This document shows, piece after piece, positions 21,950-22,938 of a DNA stretch of 22,938 bases. Under the pieces are notes generated by a model. The model was not told the origin of the DNA, did no database searches, and saw nothing but the letters and a program-made list of their open reading frames with translations. The stretch comes from Caldilineaceae bacterium. Its GTDB lineage: Bacteria > Chloroflexota > Anaerolineae > Caldilineales > Caldilineaceae. Where the stretch lies: assembly GCA_019637645.1 (NCBI GenBank), contig JAHBVH010000105.1, positions 1 to 22,938 on the forward strand. Direction: 5' to 3'. A program made the position numbers and the translations under genes. The first letter of the stretch is position 1; each line of letters begins with the position of its first letter.

Positions 21950-22783
21950 ATGGCGAGCATGGAAACGAATGATGGGGCGCTCACCCTGGTAGATAGTCAC
22001 TGTCATTTAGATGTGGAACAATTTGATGCTGATCGGGATGCCGTTTTGGCACGGGCATTAGCGGCTCAGGTCAAACTGATTGTCAACCCTGGGATCGATC
22101 TGCGCCATTGTCGGCAAGCCGTTGCGCTAGCCGAACAACATCCGGCTGTCTATGCCGCGGTGGGGATTCACCCCAATAGCAGTGCCGACTTTTCGCCCCA
22201 AACCCTGGTTGAACTACGCCAGCTAGCCCAACATCCCAAAGTGGTTGCAATCGGCGAGATCGGCTTGGACTATTATTGGCAGCAGGTTGATCCTAAACAG
22301 CAGGCCGTTGCGTTTCAAGCCCAGTTGGCGCTGGCTGCCGAGCTAGGGCTACCTGTCATTATCCATAACCGCGACGCGACTGCGGATACGGCTGCCTTGT
22401 TAGAAGCTTGGGTCCAAGATCCAGGAACACAGGCTTCCCCTTTGGCCGCGCGTGAATTTTGGGGCGTCCTCCACGCGTTTGGCGGCGATCTCGCCCTGGC
22501 GCAACAAGCTTATCGTTGGCGTTTTGTTTTGGGGCTAGGTGGCCCCATCACTTTTCGTAATGCACGACGTCTACAAGAAGTAGTGGGTGGGCTAAAACTC
22601 GAACGGTTGATGCTCGAAACAGATGCACCGTATTTGACCCCCCATCCACATCGTGGTCAGCGGAATGAACCGGCTCACGTCACGCTCGTTTGTGCGCAGC
22701 TCGCGCAATTGCATGGCGTTACCCCTGCTGCCATTGCGCAGGCAACGTCGGCGGTCGCTTATCGTTTCTTTGGTCTTTTGTAG
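21950..22783 (+). CDS. tatD: TatD-family metal-dependent hydrolase/nuclease
   Basis: A 277-aa TIM-barrel protein of the TatD family of metal-dependent DNases and hydrolases. Metal ligands are His17 and His19 (DSHCHLD), Glu103 (IGEIGLDYY), His139 (VIIHNRD), His175 (VLHAFGG) and Asp225 (LETDAPYL). All are present, so it should be active. Family members are implicated in 3'-5' exonuclease activity, DNA repair and quality control. Two starts are possible (21950 or 21959); AGGGA upstream favours the first. It is followed after 16 nt by the start of another gene, so the two may form an operon. Confidence 0.94.
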   Translation: MASMETNDGALTLVDSHCHLDVEQFDADRDAVLARALAAQVKLIVNPGIDLRHCRQAVALAEQHPAVYAAVGIHPNSSADFSPQTLVELRQLAQHPKVVAIGEIGLDYYWQQVDPKQQAVAFQAQLALAAELGLPVIIHNRDATADTAALLEAWVQDPGTQASPLAAREFWGVLHAFGGDLALAQQAYRWRFVLGLGGPITFRNARRLQEVVGGLKLERLMLETDAPYLTPHPHRGQRNEPAHVTLVCAQLAQLHGVTPAAIAQATSAVAYRFFGLL

Positions 22784-22799
22784 CGAAAGCAAACAACCC

Positions 22800-22938
22800 A
22801 TGTCACTCTTGACTGTTTCGCCCCCGCTTGCGCAACCCTCCCTTGCGCAACAAAGTGGACTTTACCCAAATGGCCCTATGCAGACAAACCAATGGATGAG
22901 CTTGGTCCGGCCTGGCCTGCAACTGGTCGAGGCCAAGA
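22800..22938 (+). CDS. N-terminal start of a further gene (partial)
   Basis: An ATG at 22800, 16 nt after the TatD stop, opens a frame without stops to the right edge (46 codons). An internal ATG at 22878 (MQTNQWMSL...) is another possible start. The segment LVRPGLQLVEAK resembles the beginning of polyprenyl diphosphate synthases. That is a weak resemblance over about 12 residues, and the family's Asp-rich motifs lie beyond the window. No strong ribosome site is visible. Confidence 0.5.
   Translation, partial: MSLLTVSPPLAQPSLAQQSGLYPNGPMQTNQWMSLVRPGLQLVEAK

Overview
This window looks like chromosomal DNA of a free-living bacterium, most likely a Chloroflexota (Chloroflexia-type) member. That assignment is an inference. 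It rests on a secreted sugar dehydrogenase with a Thr/Pro-rich tail ending in a YLPxxxK-like motif, on abundant small hairpin and heptamer repeats between genes, and on extended -10 (TGnTATACT-like) promoters. No rRNA, tRNA, phage gene, transposase or CRISPR array is visible. Gene starts are mostly marked by clear GGAG-type ribosome binding sites.

Layout. 1-284: tail of an upstream gene (tentative), a promoter and tandem repeats. 285-4179 (+): two ABC exporter half-transporters forming a heterodimer with one degenerate ATP site. 4338-5459 (+): a small single-pass membrane protein and a DedA-family protein. 5568-6914 (-): a secreted LysM plus alpha/beta hydrolase protein. It is divergent from an unrecognised 218-aa gene at 7077-7733 (+), with nine heptamer copies between them. 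8162-9355 (+): an enolase-superfamily sugar-acid dehydratase. 9558-10790 (+): a divergent Rho factor. 11102-19686: seven genes on the minus strand. In transcription order they are a nitroreductase, a Tat-exported sugar-binding lipoprotein, an amidohydrolase, a PQQ-type sugar dehydrogenase, a thioredoxin-fold protein, a SelA-like PLP enzyme and a DapA-like aldolase/lyase. 20306-22783 (+): phosphoglucomutase/phosphomannomutase and a TatD hydrolase, followed by the start of another gene that runs off the edge.

Metabolic theme. The binding protein, amidohydrolase, sugar dehydrogenase, enolase-superfamily dehydratase, SelA-like enzyme and DapA-like enzyme could together take up and oxidise a sugar or sugar acid through 2-keto-3-deoxy intermediates. 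This is inferred from family membership and proximity. No permease genes accompany the binding protein here.

The most unusual content is non-coding. There is a composite repeat family that pairs a CTGACAGGTTT palindrome with a 30-bp hairpin cassette. A 75-bp palindromic element occurs on both sides of the nitroreductase gene. A 16-bp tandem array was apparently copied from the last codons of that gene. A promoter-proximal RNA of about 195 nt ahead of the phosphomutase gene has a 6S-like closing stem.
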